Positions 20,355 through 30,660 are shown, numbered from the stretch's first letter. The stretch is DNA of 64,000 bases from Caldilineaceae bacterium SB0664_bin_27 (GCA_009838625.1 VXRG01000137.1:1-64000), one strand, 5' to 3'. Numbers and translations: made by a program. Notes: generated by a model from the letters alone, not told the origin.

Positions 20355-21337
20355 CTTTTCTCCATCCAGGACTGAAAGTCGCTATGCCGCCAGGAGTATT
20401 TCGGGCGATAGTCCAACAGGCGGGTCGCCTTTGCGTGCGACCAAAGGGAGGCATGGCCTTCGAGCGGCTCCTTGAGGGGTATACCGGCGTCGGCTGCGTT
20501 CGCTTTTCCTGCACCTGACAACTTCCGTAAACGGTCGTAAAGCTGAGGCGTCGGCTCTCTGGAGCAAGTGTCGGCACCGTTGACGAGAAACACTTCATGC
20601 TTGATCGTGTCATTCTCCACGGCCAGGCGGAAGGCCTGCGCGGCGTCTCGGGCGTCAGTAAAGGCCCACAGTATCTTGTGCGGCGCCGGCGGACCCGGCG
20701 ACGGCCACTCGCCCTCGGCGTCCTCAATTGTCTTGCGATAGCGCTTGGTCCACAGCTCATCGACCGTGAACTGCTGCGCCCATCCGGAACGCACGGCCAC
20801 CTCGGCGGTTCTGCGTTCCAGATACCAGTTGTTGTTTATGCGCAGGCAGATGGTCTGTATGCCGAAGGCGTCGGTATAGCGCTTGCAGGTCAGCTCGCCG
20901 AGTAGCTTGCTCAACCCGTATTCGTCCTGCGGTTCGCAGGGATGTTCTTCGTCAATCGGAAGATATAGCGGCAGGATCTCCCGCTTCTGGAAGGAGAAGC
21001 CGGTTGCCGCGCCGGAGGAGGCAAACACGACTTTGCCAATCCCGGCATGGACGGCGGCTTCAAGGACATTGACGGTGCCGATCACGTTGACGTTGAGCAG
21101 TTGCGCCGGAGTCGCCCTACCCGGTCCCGGTACGGCCGCAAGATGGACCACGGCGTCATGGTTACGACAGGCATCGGCAAGCTGGGTGGGCTCCATGATG
21201 TCGCCCTGGACGAAACCTGCTCCTTCCACGCGCGGCGCAGTGCGGCTGAAGCTGGACACGGAGTGGCCGGCCTGGAGCAGCTCTCTCAGGACATATCCGC
21301 CGATTGTGCCGCTGCCGCCGGTTACGAGGATTTTCAA
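20351..21337 (-). CDS. NAD-dependent epimerase/dehydratase
   Basis: LKILVTGGSGTIGGYVLRELLQAGH from TTG at 21337; YGLSKLLGE (YxxxK); 4-nt ATGA overlap with the next gene. Confidence 0.85.
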   Translation of the reverse strand: MKILVTGGSGTIGGYVLRELLQAGHSVSSFSRTAPRVEGAGFVQGDIMEPTQLADACRNHDAVVHLAAVPGPGRATPAQLLNVNVIGTVNVLEAAVHAGIGKVVFASSGAATGFSFQKREILPLYLPIDEEHPCEPQDEYGLSKLLGELTCKRYTDAFGIQTICLRINNNWYLERRTAEVAVRSGWAQQFTVDELWTKRYRKTIEDAEGEWPSPGPPAPHKILWAFTDARDAAQAFRLAVENDTIKHEVFLVNGADTCSREPTPQLYDRLRKLSGAGKANAADAGIPLKEPLEGHASLWSHAKATRLLDYRPKYSWRHSDFQSWMEKR

Positions 21338-21557
21338 ATTCCTATGTCTCCCAAGCGTTTCATGTAAATTGAGCACCAGCAGCCCGCGCGCTGGTGTCAA
21401 TTGAATCTGAGTTTTCTCTGGCCCAGCTTCTATTTCGGTCCTTGAGGCCTCTAGGTTGGTTTCATACGCTGGGTCGCGAGACGGGAAAGGCGAGGTGCCT
21501 TCAAACGGCTGCGTTCGGTACTGAACAGAGCGCGAAGCCGTCAAGTCGGTCAGCTCT

Positions 21558-22568
21558 TCACTCTCCCTCTTCCTTCTTCTCCTCCCAAAGCTCATGCACC
21601 TCGGCGACCTCCCACCAGGCCGGCCCCACCGGCTTTTCCAGCAACATCGGTCTGATGAAGGCGGCCGCCTTTTCCAGTCCCTCCTGGATCTCGATATACT
21701 CGCTCTCCATTTCCAGGGTCAGGATGCCGGTGTAGCCGATAAAGCGCAGGGTCGAAATAACCTCGCGCCAGGTGCGTTCGTCGTGTCCCCAGCCCGGTAT
21801 CGTGAACGTCCAAGAACGATTCTGGTACTGTTTGAGGTCGGTCGAGTCGAAGTAGCCGCGCAGCCTCAGATTCGGTTCGTGGATCAGCGTATCTTTGAGA
21901 TGAACCGCCTGGATGAGATCACTCAACTCGTGGATTGCTGCCAGTGGGTCTATCCCTTGCACCCACATATGCGAGATGTCATAGTTGCAAGCGACTACCG
22001 GGCCCAGTTCGTCGTGCAGGCGACGCAGCTTGACCGGGCTGTGAATCATGTCGTTTATCTGCATTTCGAAGCACAGCGTTACCCCGTGGTCGGCCGCAAT
22101 CCGGCCATGCTCCTTCCAGTAGGGGAGCAAGCGCCGCTCCCACTGCCATTCGAGGGCGTCTCGCAGAAAAGGCAGATCTGTGTTGATGATCCATGCCGGC
22201 AAGCTATCGCCCTCGGCTCCTTCCGGCAGGCCGGCCACGAGGGCCAGTCGACTACATCCGATCTTCTCCATGAGGGCGCACGTATTGCGAAACTGTCGTG
22301 AATATTCCTCTGCAATGCGACTGTCGGGCACCAGGGGCGTCCCGTGTCCGGCGAACGAGTAAATCTCGAGGCCGTAGGAGGCGTAGATGTCCAGCCAGCG
22401 CTCCAGTTCGCCCTGATCTGCGAGCAGTCTGTCGACGTCACAGTATTTTCTGGCCCCAGGACCGGCCGCTGCCACCTCGACGGCCTGGACGCCCTGCTCC
22501 TGGCAAAACTGCAGACCCTCTTCGAAATCGAACATATTGATAAAGAAAGTGTTCATGCCGAGTTTCAT
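21558..22568 (-). CDS. sugar phosphate isomerase/epimerase (xylose isomerase-like TIM barrel)
   Basis: MKLGMNTFFINMFDFEEGLQFCQEQGVQAVEVAA; VVACNYDISHMWVQG; VHLKDT. Confidence 0.85.
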   Translation of the reverse strand: MKLGMNTFFINMFDFEEGLQFCQEQGVQAVEVAAAGPGARKYCDVDRLLADQGELERWLDIYASYGLEIYSFAGHGTPLVPDSRIAEEYSRQFRNTCALMEKIGCSRLALVAGLPEGAEGDSLPAWIINTDLPFLRDALEWQWERRLLPYWKEHGRIAADHGVTLCFEMQINDMIHSPVKLRRLHDELGPVVACNYDISHMWVQGIDPLAAIHELSDLIQAVHLKDTLIHEPNLRLRGYFDSTDLKQYQNRSWTFTIPGWGHDERTWREVISTLRFIGYTGILTLEMESEYIEIQEGLEKAAAFIRPMLLEKPVGPAWWEVAEVHELWEEKKEEGE

Positions 22569-22822
22569 ATCAACTGCCTTTCTCGTGGAGACCTGATGCG
22601 CCCCGGGAACTGTCGGCACGGCTCGCCAGTTCGCTGGTGCCTATGAGGCAACTATCTCACCTTAGCACGGCCATCATAGTAAGGTCCGCGCAGTTCGTCA
22701 ATCAGCCGAATTCAATGTACGGCAACGGTTAGCGCAAATTCACAGGTCGTGTATACTATGCCCAATCCACTCGCCCCAGTCCACAAAGATCATCCGCCTG
22801 ACACGCACCAGGAGCACAAGAG

Positions 22823-23653
22823 ATGACCCAAACGCGGAAAATGGAAGGCAAGCGCGTACTCGTGACCGGCTCCGGTACCGGCATCGGCCGCGGTGTTGCC
22901 CTGGAATTCGCCCGTGAAGGGGCGGCTGTCGTTCTGCACTACGCCCACAGCGAGGCCGGCGCGGTAACCGCTGTTGACGAGATCCGGGGCGCTGGAGGCC
23001 AGGCCGAGGTCTTCCAGGCAGATCTGGCAGATATCGAGCAGGTGAAAGGGTTGGCCGGGAAAGCGATCGATTTTCTCGGCGGGCTTGACGTTCTCGTGAA
23101 TAATGCCGGCATCACCATGAACAGGCCCTTTCTCGACGTGACGCCCGATCAGTTCGACACTCTCTACAATGTGAATATCCGCGGAATGTACTTTCTGACC
23201 CAGGCGGCAGTTCCCACCATGATCGACCAGGGCGGAGGCGCTGTCATCAATTTGACTTCGGTCCATGCCTTTGCCGGGATGACCGAGCACACAATCTACG
23301 CAGGCACCAAGGCCGCGATCGTGGGATTCACGCGCGTCCTGGCCCTGGAGCTGGCTACCAGAGGCGTGCGCGTCAATGCCATTGCGCCCGGCTGGATTCT
23401 GGTCGAAAACCACCTCAAGGTGCTGGGTGAATTCGACCAGCAGGAAGCCGGCTCCACCATTCCAGCCGGTGTGATTGGCGCGCCGCAAGATATCGGCAGG
23501 CTCGCCCTCTTTCTCGCGTCTGACGAGAGCCGTTACATCGTCGGCCAGACGCTGGTAATCGATGGCGGCATGCTGGCGATCATGCCTCTTTCCGGCGACT
23601 TCCGCGACCCACGCCAGGAACAGTGGGGGCAGGGTTACGTGGCCGGTCTTTGA
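22823..23653 (+). CDS. SDR family oxidoreductase (3-oxoacyl-ACP reductase-like)
   Basis: GSGTGIGRGVALEFA; NNAG; YAGTKAAIVGFTRVLALEL; VRVNAIAPGWI. Confidence 0.92.
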   Translation: MTQTRKMEGKRVLVTGSGTGIGRGVALEFAREGAAVVLHYAHSEAGAVTAVDEIRGAGGQAEVFQADLADIEQVKGLAGKAIDFLGGLDVLVNNAGITMNRPFLDVTPDQFDTLYNVNIRGMYFLTQAAVPTMIDQGGGAVINLTSVHAFAGMTEHTIYAGTKAAIVGFTRVLALELATRGVRVNAIAPGWILVENHLKVLGEFDQQEAGSTIPAGVIGAPQDIGRLALFLASDESRYIVGQTLVIDGGMLAIMPLSGDFRDPRQEQWGQGYVAGL

Positions 23654-23690
23654 CATACATACCCCGCGCAACACTGAAGGAGAGCGAGCC

Positions 23691-24938
23691 ATGCTTTTCA
23701 ATCGCGGCCGCGCAGTCGACTATATGCGGGAGTATGGGCTGGATGTCCTGGTTGCGACGACTCCGGTCAACATAACCTATTTCACCGACTACTACTGCTG
23801 GCTCGACCCACTCTTCAAAGAGTACATGATGGTGCCTGGGGCATCTTCCAACCTGTCTCAAGCATACGCAGTCTTTCCGTTGGAGAGCGAGCCCGCGCTG
23901 GTGGTCAACCCGCTGTTCGCCGCCAACGCCGAGGATCTGTGGGTGAAGGACCTGCACATTTTCGGTAGCGCCGGCCTCGATGACTCGCTTCCCGCCGGCG
24001 AGTTGCCCGAGTCCCTGCTCCGTTTTCAGGAGCTCCTCCTTTCCCCGCACGACAATGCCACGTCTACCGACGCGCTTTTGAGCATTCTGAAACAGCGGGG
24101 CCTGACGGGCGCGCGCATCGGGCTGGAGACGGAAGGACTGCCTCCGGAGACGAAAGATGTCATAGAGCAGGCCCTGCCTGACGCTTCCCTCAAAGGCTGT
24201 TCCGATCTGATTCGCATGGTCCGGATGGTGAAGACCGCAGAAGAGATTCAACGACTGACCCGTTCTGCAGAAATCAACGAGCAGGCGGCGATGGAGTCCC
24301 TGGCCACGGCACGGCCAGGGCTGGCCGTGTCCGAGATGGCGGACCACTACCGGGCGCTGGCGGCGCAGATGGGCGCAGATTTCGATCACTTCGCGTTCGG
24401 CGTGCGCGGCCTGGGTATGACGACCGAAACCGGCTACCGACTGGCGGAAGATGACGTTCTCTACGTCGATTACGGCTGCATCTACCGGTACTGCTTCTCC
24501 GACAGCGGCACGACGCTGGCGATGCGAGAACTGACGGCCGAACTGAACAGTCGCTTTGCAGCATTGCGCGCCTGCATGGATGCTGGCGAAGAGGCGTTGC
24601 GGCCCGGCGCTAAGTCGTCAAGTGTGGCCGGCGCAATGGTCGCAGCACTGCACGATCGCGGCATCACCGCATCCTTCCCACACGGGCACGGCGTGGGCCT
24701 GGAGGTGCGCGACTACCCGGTTCTCGTCCCCGACAACGGGCTTCGCATCAAAGATGACTGCGTGGACCTTCCGTCTGACCTGTCGCTGGAAGCGGACATG
24801 GTCCTCAATCTGGAGGCCCCTCTCTTCATGCCGGGCGTCGGTTCTCTGCACATCGAGCAGTCATACGTCGTGACCCAGCAAGGGAGTCGGCCCCTCGTTG
24901 AACAGCACAGGCGGCGGCCTGTGGTCATTGGACAGTGA
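23691..24938 (+). CDS. M24 family aminopeptidase/creatinase-like (Xaa-Pro peptidase)
   Basis: ATG 23691 after ggagag RBS; MVKTAEEIQRLTRSAEINEQA; FPHGHGVGLEVRDYP. Confidence 0.88.
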   Translation: MLFNRGRAVDYMREYGLDVLVATTPVNITYFTDYYCWLDPLFKEYMMVPGASSNLSQAYAVFPLESEPALVVNPLFAANAEDLWVKDLHIFGSAGLDDSLPAGELPESLLRFQELLLSPHDNATSTDALLSILKQRGLTGARIGLETEGLPPETKDVIEQALPDASLKGCSDLIRMVRMVKTAEEIQRLTRSAEINEQAAMESLATARPGLAVSEMADHYRALAAQMGADFDHFAFGVRGLGMTTETGYRLAEDDVLYVDYGCIYRYCFSDSGTTLAMRELTAELNSRFAALRACMDAGEEALRPGAKSSSVAGAMVAALHDRGITASFPHGHGVGLEVRDYPVLVPDNGLRIKDDCVDLPSDLSLEADMVLNLEAPLFMPGVGSLHIEQSYVVTQQGSRPLVEQHRRRPVVIGQ

Positions 24939-24990
24939 ACCGAGGCCGCCAACCACGCAAGCCGCGACTGCGCTTAACCGGTGACTCGCC

Positions 24991-27771
24991 ATGATGGAAC
25001 TGGCGCTGCGGCGCAATTTGAGCAAATGGCAGCCAATGTCATTTGTTGTAGTCGGCCTGGTTATCACCGTTGCGTTGATCGCGGCGATTCCCCTGTTCAC
25101 AGCAGCCTCGCTGGACCGCTTTCTCCGTAGCGAACTGCATGCGCAGGACTCCGAGCTCCCTCTTTCCAGCCTGCTCCTTGTACACCGTGTGCCCCTTCTG
25201 AGCTCGACACCGCTCGAACGGTACAGGCGGGCCGATGACTTCATTCGTCAGCGCGCAACGCAGCTTCCGGGCCTGCCGCTTACTCGCATGACCCGTTACG
25301 GCTCGACGCGCGTCCTCAAGTTCCTGGCCGCTGCCGACAAGGATCTGCCGGAAGACCTGCGCCAGTATCAGTCCGCCGGTCTGGCCTTTCTGACCGGTCT
25401 GGAAGAGCATGTGGAAATCGTGTTGGGGGAATCCCTGGAACAGGTGGACCCGGCCGCAGCCGGAGGCGTCATCTCGGCCTGGGTCAGCGAACGGTTCTAC
25501 TACGACCACGATGTTCAGGTCGGCGACCGGCTACTCTTCGGCATCGACGATCCTGATAACGTTGCTCCCGTCGAAGTGCTGGTCAAGGGCGTGTGGCGTC
25601 CGGCCGACGCGGATCGCGGCTTCTGGTTCGAAGAGCCGGACGCTTTCGCCTTCTACTTCATCGTTTCCGAAGCGGACTTCATGGCCCGAGTAGCTCCGAT
25701 TCTGGGCGACCAGGTCCGCAAATACGCCTGGTTCCTGCTCTTTGACGACAGTGAATTCAAGGTCGACAAAGTGGCGCCCATGCTGGCGGCCATAACACGC
25801 ATTCAGGCCAGAACTACCGGTATCCTGTCCCACGTCGACCTCACCGCGCCGGCTTACGAGCTGCTGCGAAAATACGCCGAACGGGCTGCCGCGCTGCGAA
25901 CCTTTTTGCTGCTATTGAGTCTTCCTGTGCTGCTTGCCCTTTTGCTATACACATTTATCTCATCTGACATCATGGTGGCTTCGGAAGAGGGCGAGATCGT
26001 TACGCTGAAGAGCCGGGGCGCGTCCAGTCTGCAGATCGCAGGACTCTATCTGCTGGAAATGCTCGCGATTGGCGCGTTGTGCCTGATCGCAGGGTTGCTG
26101 GCGGCCGGCGGAGTCACACAGGGGATGGGGCAGGTCTACCGTTTTCTGACCTTCGCGGCCAGACCGCTCCTGGACCTCTCTTTATCCACTCAGGTCGCCG
26201 TGTACGCCGGGGCTGCAGTTGTTCTGGGCATCGGCGCGACGCTGTTTTCTGCCGCCGGTGCGGCCAGGCGCACAGTGGTAACGCACCAGCGCAAAACAGC
26301 GCGCGAGGAGTTCCTCAATCGCGCCCGGCGCAGCGCATGGCTTCCCTTTGAACTGCTGTTCCTTGCCGGCGTCATCTACGCTTACTGGCGCCTGCAGCAA
26401 CAAGAGCAGGCACTTCAGGTCACGGCAGGCACTTTTGTAGATCCTCTCCTCCTGCTGGCGCCTACAGTGTTTGTCGCCGCGGTGTCGCTGGTCTCCTTGC
26501 GCGGGCTTCCCGCAATCACCGGCTTGTTGGGCCGGGCGGCGAGCCGCTTCATCAGTGTGCCGCTGTGGCTGGCCATAGCGCAGATCTCGCGGCGCTCAGG
26601 CAACAATCGCGCTCTTCTCTTTCTACTGATCTTTACGATAGCGCTCGGCCTCTTCAGCGCGACATTTGCCGGCACGCTTGATACGCACTATACCGACGTG
26701 GTCCGTTACGCCGTCGGCTCCGATCTGGTCATCCAGGTGCAGTGGGAGCAGGTGGGCGGAACTTCCGAGCAGCGCTGGCGCCATCCTCCTTTCGCCGTAG
26801 TCCAGTCGATTCCAGGCGTGGAGGCCGCGACGCGTGTGCTGCGACAGCCTGTTTTTGTCGATGGACTTGAGGGGAATGTAAATGCTACCGTGCTGGGGAT
26901 CGACCGCGCCGAGTTCAGCCAGGCCGGCTGGTGGCGAGATGACTTTTCTCAGGAATCTCTGGGCGCCCTGACCAACAGGCTGGCACTCAACTCAATGGGC
27001 GTTCTCGTCAGTAGCAGCTTCATCGAAGAGACCGGCTTGCAGGTGGGAGACAACCTCTTTGTTTTCGTCGAGGGCATCAGTCGACCCATCAGCTTTGCAG
27101 TTGCCGGCGTACTCAGCTATTTCCCAACACTGTACCCGGAGGACGGGCATTTCTTTGTTGGCAATCTGGAACACATTTATCGCACCATAGGAAACCGGCC
27201 CTACGATATCTGGATGAGACTGGACAGCAGTGCCGACCCGGCGGCCATCCTCGAAACTCTGCGCACTCGCGGGTTCATCATTACCGCCGCGACCGACAGC
27301 CGCCGGGAGACCGCCGTCTGGCGCACCGATCCGCAGCGCACAGCCCTGTTCGGCATCCTGTCCCTGGGTTTCGTCGTCGCGACGGTTATCTCCGGGCTGG
27401 CGTTCCTGTTGCACTCGCTGTTTGCGCTGCGGCAGCGCATTCTGCAGTTCGGTTTGTTGCGTGCCATTGGGCTGTCGACGGCTCAGATTACCGCGGTCGT
27501 TGTCTTCGAAAAGCTGTTCCTTGTGCTCCTGGCCGCCATGGGCGGCACTCTGATCGGCGCATTGACCGCGGCGCTGTTTGTTCCTCTACTCCAAATCGGA
27601 ACGGCCGTGCACGGCTCGACGCCGCCTTTTGTCGTTGCCCCGGCCTGGGGGCAGGCCGTGAAGATCTATCTTGCTTTTGCCGCAATGGTGATCGTGACGC
27701 TGGCAATCGTAGTTGGGCAGTTGCGCCAGCTGCGCATTTACGAAGCCATCAAGTTAGGCGGGCTGGAATAG
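24991..27771 (+). CDS. FtsX-like ABC transporter permease (MacB/LolC-type, duplicated)
   Basis: 926 aa; N-terminal TM and periplasmic region; two multi-TM FtsX blocks including FGLLRAIGLSTAQITAVVVFEKLFL. Confidence 0.85.
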   Translation: MMELALRRNLSKWQPMSFVVVGLVITVALIAAIPLFTAASLDRFLRSELHAQDSELPLSSLLLVHRVPLLSSTPLERYRRADDFIRQRATQLPGLPLTRMTRYGSTRVLKFLAAADKDLPEDLRQYQSAGLAFLTGLEEHVEIVLGESLEQVDPAAAGGVISAWVSERFYYDHDVQVGDRLLFGIDDPDNVAPVEVLVKGVWRPADADRGFWFEEPDAFAFYFIVSEADFMARVAPILGDQVRKYAWFLLFDDSEFKVDKVAPMLAAITRIQARTTGILSHVDLTAPAYELLRKYAERAAALRTFLLLLSLPVLLALLLYTFISSDIMVASEEGEIVTLKSRGASSLQIAGLYLLEMLAIGALCLIAGLLAAGGVTQGMGQVYRFLTFAARPLLDLSLSTQVAVYAGAAVVLGIGATLFSAAGAARRTVVTHQRKTAREEFLNRARRSAWLPFELLFLAGVIYAYWRLQQQEQALQVTAGTFVDPLLLLAPTVFVAAVSLVSLRGLPAITGLLGRAASRFISVPLWLAIAQISRRSGNNRALLFLLIFTIALGLFSATFAGTLDTHYTDVVRYAVGSDLVIQVQWEQVGGTSEQRWRHPPFAVVQSIPGVEAATRVLRQPVFVDGLEGNVNATVLGIDRAEFSQAGWWRDDFSQESLGALTNRLALNSMGVLVSSSFIEETGLQVGDNLFVFVEGISRPISFAVAGVLSYFPTLYPEDGHFFVGNLEHIYRTIGNRPYDIWMRLDSSADPAAILETLRTRGFIITAATDSRRETAVWRTDPQRTALFGILSLGFVVATVISGLAFLLHSLFALRQRILQFGLLRAIGLSTAQITAVVVFEKLFLVLLAAMGGTLIGALTAALFVPLLQIGTAVHGSTPPFVVAPAWGQAVKIYLAFAAMVIVTLAIVVGQLRQLRIYEAIKLGGLE

Positions 27772-27906
27772 GGCCGGTGTTTACGGCGATTTGCCCATCG
27801 CAACTTCCTGGGAGAAGACGCGTGTCGCGGTTTCACAGGGTCACTGCGTCCAACTGCTTGACGGCACAGGTCCAATTTGGCAACGAGTGTAACGGGAGTC
27901 GCGTTT

Positions 27907-27935
27907 TTGACACAGGCAATAGAATAGAGGATACT
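27907..27935 (+). promoter_or_regulatory. sigma70-type promoter TTGACA-17-GATACT
   Basis: ttgaca 27907-27912, 17-nt spacer, gatact 27930-27935, upstream of binding-protein gene at 28241. Confidence 0.55.
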
Positions 27936-28240
27936 TCCTGCGGTGGACTGGAAACGGCCCGCATCCCCCAATGGCATGCTCTCGGCATCGCAACCAGCGG
28001 GAAGTTCTGTTTTCTCCATATCAACTTCATGCGCCTAAAGCGCTCCACAGAAGACACCGATGTCCTGAAGAAGGGGGTGGTAACCCGCGCAACAAACAGA
28101 ACAGCTACGCTCGACCAGAATGGTGCAAATCGACCTGTTTCGTTTTTGCGGCGAAGTCCCCGTTTTCCGAAGCGAAACAGCCCGATCGGCTCAAAATCCT
28201 TCTCGTTACCTTTCCTCATCACAAGGAGAACTGAACAACC

Positions 28241-29641
28241 ATGATGTCGAAAAAGTATTCGCGACGCGATATGCTCAAGTTGACCGGCGCGGCCGCCGGC
28301 GCAACGCTTATGGCTGCCTGTGTGGCGCCTCCGGCTGCTGCGCCTGCTGGCGGCGACGCCGAACCGGCCATGGGCGCCATGCGCAAGACGATCCGTTGGT
28401 GGGATAACTACAACGCCGAGCATCCACTTGGGGCCACACTGATCAAAGAGGTTTTCTCCGTCTTTGAGCAGGAGAATCCCGGCTGGGACGTCGAGTTCAC
28501 TTTTGTCACCAACACTGAGTTGGTGCCCAAGATGATCACTTCCCGTATGGCCGGCGAGCCTGCCGACCTGTTTGCGAACTTTGCCGGCCGCGGCAGCTTG
28601 GCCCATGCCGGTTACACGCTTCCGCTCCAGGACTATGTCAAGGAGTGGGGCCAGTATGACGACATGATCGACGGCTTCCGCAATCTCTGCACGGTCGGCG
28701 GCGATCTGATCGGTTACCCTGCCCTGTGCGGCACCAAGATGTACATCTACCGCAAGGACTTCTTTGACGAAGCCGGTCTCGATGCGGACAACTTCCCGGA
28801 CAACTGGGATGACCTTCTCGACGCCCAGCTCAAGCTGACGCAGCGCGACGGCGACGGCAACATCACGCGCGCCGGCATGCGGATGGGCAAGACGTGGGAC
28901 TGGGAGCAGATGACGGTCAACGCCTACCAGAACGGCGGCGGCGAGTTCGACCAGAGCGATCCGCTGACCGGCAAGTGCACGGTGAACGCGCCTGAGTTCG
29001 CCGAAGCCTTTACCTGGAACCTGGATCTGAAGCGCGTCCACGGGATCAACCCGCTGGAGGGCCTGACCCTGCCGCCCGGCACGTGGGCAACGGTCGAAGG
29101 CTTCACCGCGATGGAGATACAAGGACCGTGGTGGGTGCCGAACATGCGGCTGCGCAAACCCGAAAACGCCGACCTGATGGGGATCGGCGCGCCGATCGCA
29201 CGCAATGCCGGCGGCGAGCGCATCGGGCTGGCAAATGCCAATCACATCATTTCCGTCTACTCAGAGAGCGAAGTGCAGGAAGCCGCGCTGGGGCTGCTGG
29301 AAGTCTACTCCCGCCCCTCCAGCCAGGAAGCCCTGCACAACGCCATCGACGATGAAGGCAAGTTCCCGCAGTTCTTCCTCACGGCCTTCAAGTCGATGAA
29401 CGAAAACCTGGCCTGGCTCCAGGACGAGCCGTTGATTCGCGACACGGCTTTCCTCGAATTTGCCGGCTCGGGTCGCGACGTCGGCTACGACCACGTCGGC
29501 TATCGCGAGATGGCGATTAACATCTGGAGCCCCTTCACGGAAATGGCGCTCTTCGGCCTGCGTGAGGATCAGGACGCCCTGGACAGCATGGCGAGCAAGG
29601 CAGACGGGATCACGAACCGGATCCTGAGTACAGGCGCGTAA
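28241..29641 (+). CDS. ABC transporter substrate-binding protein, family 1 (sugar)
   Basis: SRRDMLKLTGAAAGATLMAAC Tat/lipobox; ITSRMAGEPADLFANFAGRG; followed by two permeases. Confidence 0.9.
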   Translation: MMSKKYSRRDMLKLTGAAAGATLMAACVAPPAAAPAGGDAEPAMGAMRKTIRWWDNYNAEHPLGATLIKEVFSVFEQENPGWDVEFTFVTNTELVPKMITSRMAGEPADLFANFAGRGSLAHAGYTLPLQDYVKEWGQYDDMIDGFRNLCTVGGDLIGYPALCGTKMYIYRKDFFDEAGLDADNFPDNWDDLLDAQLKLTQRDGDGNITRAGMRMGKTWDWEQMTVNAYQNGGGEFDQSDPLTGKCTVNAPEFAEAFTWNLDLKRVHGINPLEGLTLPPGTWATVEGFTAMEIQGPWWVPNMRLRKPENADLMGIGAPIARNAGGERIGLANANHIISVYSESEVQEAALGLLEVYSRPSSQEALHNAIDDEGKFPQFFLTAFKSMNENLAWLQDEPLIRDTAFLEFAGSGRDVGYDHVGYREMAINIWSPFTEMALFGLREDQDALDSMASKADGITNRILSTGA

Positions 29642-29658
29642 GACCAATATGTAACCAA

Positions 29659-29728
29659 CAGTGGAATGTGGCAGGTGAATAGTGGGTGGATCAGTATCTG
29701 TCCACTATTCGCAAGCCACTCTCCACTG
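29659..29728 (+). other. extended imperfect RNA hairpin between binding-protein and permease genes
   Basis: CAGTGGA-at-GTGGC-aggt-GAATAGTGG-loop-CCACTATTC-gcaa-GCCAC-tc-TCCACTG: three nested helices of 7, 5 and 9 bp. Confidence 0.75.
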
Positions 29729-29745
29729 CAGTCAGGAGGCCGCCC

Positions 29746-30660
29746 GTGGCTGTTGGTCCGGCAAATCGATTTCAGGAGTTTCGCGCTGAACTGCGTCGCA
29801 GCGAGGTGAAGTGGGCCTATACTCTGATCTTGCCGGCCGTCCTGCCGCTGCTGATCTTTACTGTTCTGCCTGTCTTGGGAGCAATTGGTCTCAGTTTCAC
29901 CCACTTTGACGCCTTCAGCGCCACGATGAGTTGGATCGGGACTGGCAACTATAGGGAGGCGTTTGACAATGAACTGTTCCGTATCACAATTCGGAATACC
30001 TTGCAGTTTACAGTCGGATTTGTCCCACTTTCCCTGGCGGTCGGCTTCTCCGCTGCCATGCTGCTGAATCGTAGAATTCGTGGTATCTCCTTTCTGCGGG
30101 GCGCTTACTATCTGCCAGTTTTGACATCGACGATCGCCATGGGCATCGCCTGGATGTGGCTCTTCCAGCCTCAGGTGGGGCTTGTCAGTCTGGCGCTGAA
30201 GCTCTTTGGCGTCACTCCCAAAGACTGGCTCAACAGCCCGTTTACCGCGATGCCGGCCGTGATCGGGGTGGCCGTCTGGAAGGCGTTTGGCGGGACGATG
30301 CTCATCTACCTGGCTGGGCTGCAGGGCATTCCGGAGACCTACTACGATGCGGCGAAAGTTGATGGCGCCGGGCGCTGGCAACTGCTCCGCTTTATCACGT
30401 GGCCGCTACTCAGGCCCGTCACCTTCTATCTGTTCATCATCGGCATGATAGATTCACTACAGGTGTTCGACCTTGTGATGATTATGACCGAGGGCGGTCC
30501 GGCCTTCCGAACCACTACCATCGTTCACCAGATCTATCTGAACGCATTCAAGTTCAACCAGATGGGTTACGCTTCAGCCATGGCAGTCGTGCTGTTCGTT
30601 GCCATTGCCGTACTTACGTTTTTCAACTGGAAGTTCTTTTCTTCATCGCTCGAATACTGA
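29746..30660 (+). CDS. ABC transporter permease, sugar (MalF-like)
   Basis: GTG 29746 preceded by aggagg; DAAKVDGAGRWQLLRFITWP motif. The ORF-track start (29686) lies inside the hairpin. Confidence 0.9.
   Translation: MAVGPANRFQEFRAELRRSEVKWAYTLILPAVLPLLIFTVLPVLGAIGLSFTHFDAFSATMSWIGTGNYREAFDNELFRITIRNTLQFTVGFVPLSLAVGFSAAMLLNRRIRGISFLRGAYYLPVLTSTIAMGIAWMWLFQPQVGLVSLALKLFGVTPKDWLNSPFTAMPAVIGVAVWKAFGGTMLIYLAGLQGIPETYYDAAKVDGAGRWQLLRFITWPLLRPVTFYLFIIGMIDSLQVFDLVMIMTEGGPAFRTTTIVHQIYLNAFKFNQMGYASAMAVVLFVAIAVLTFFNWKFFSSSLEY

Noticed and set aside
19789-20760. 323-aa minus ORF overlapping the amidohydrolase/epimerase junction
   Set aside because: Different frame from the two supported genes; Arg/Pro-rich out-of-frame translation
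22729-22757. TATACT upstream of the SDR gene as a promoter
   Set aside because: No acceptable -35 hexamer at 16-18 bp spacing (ttagcg)
27833-29245. 470-aa minus-strand ORF across the second sugar-binding-protein gene
   Set aside because: Antisense to a clear Tat/lipobox binding protein; codon pattern artefact
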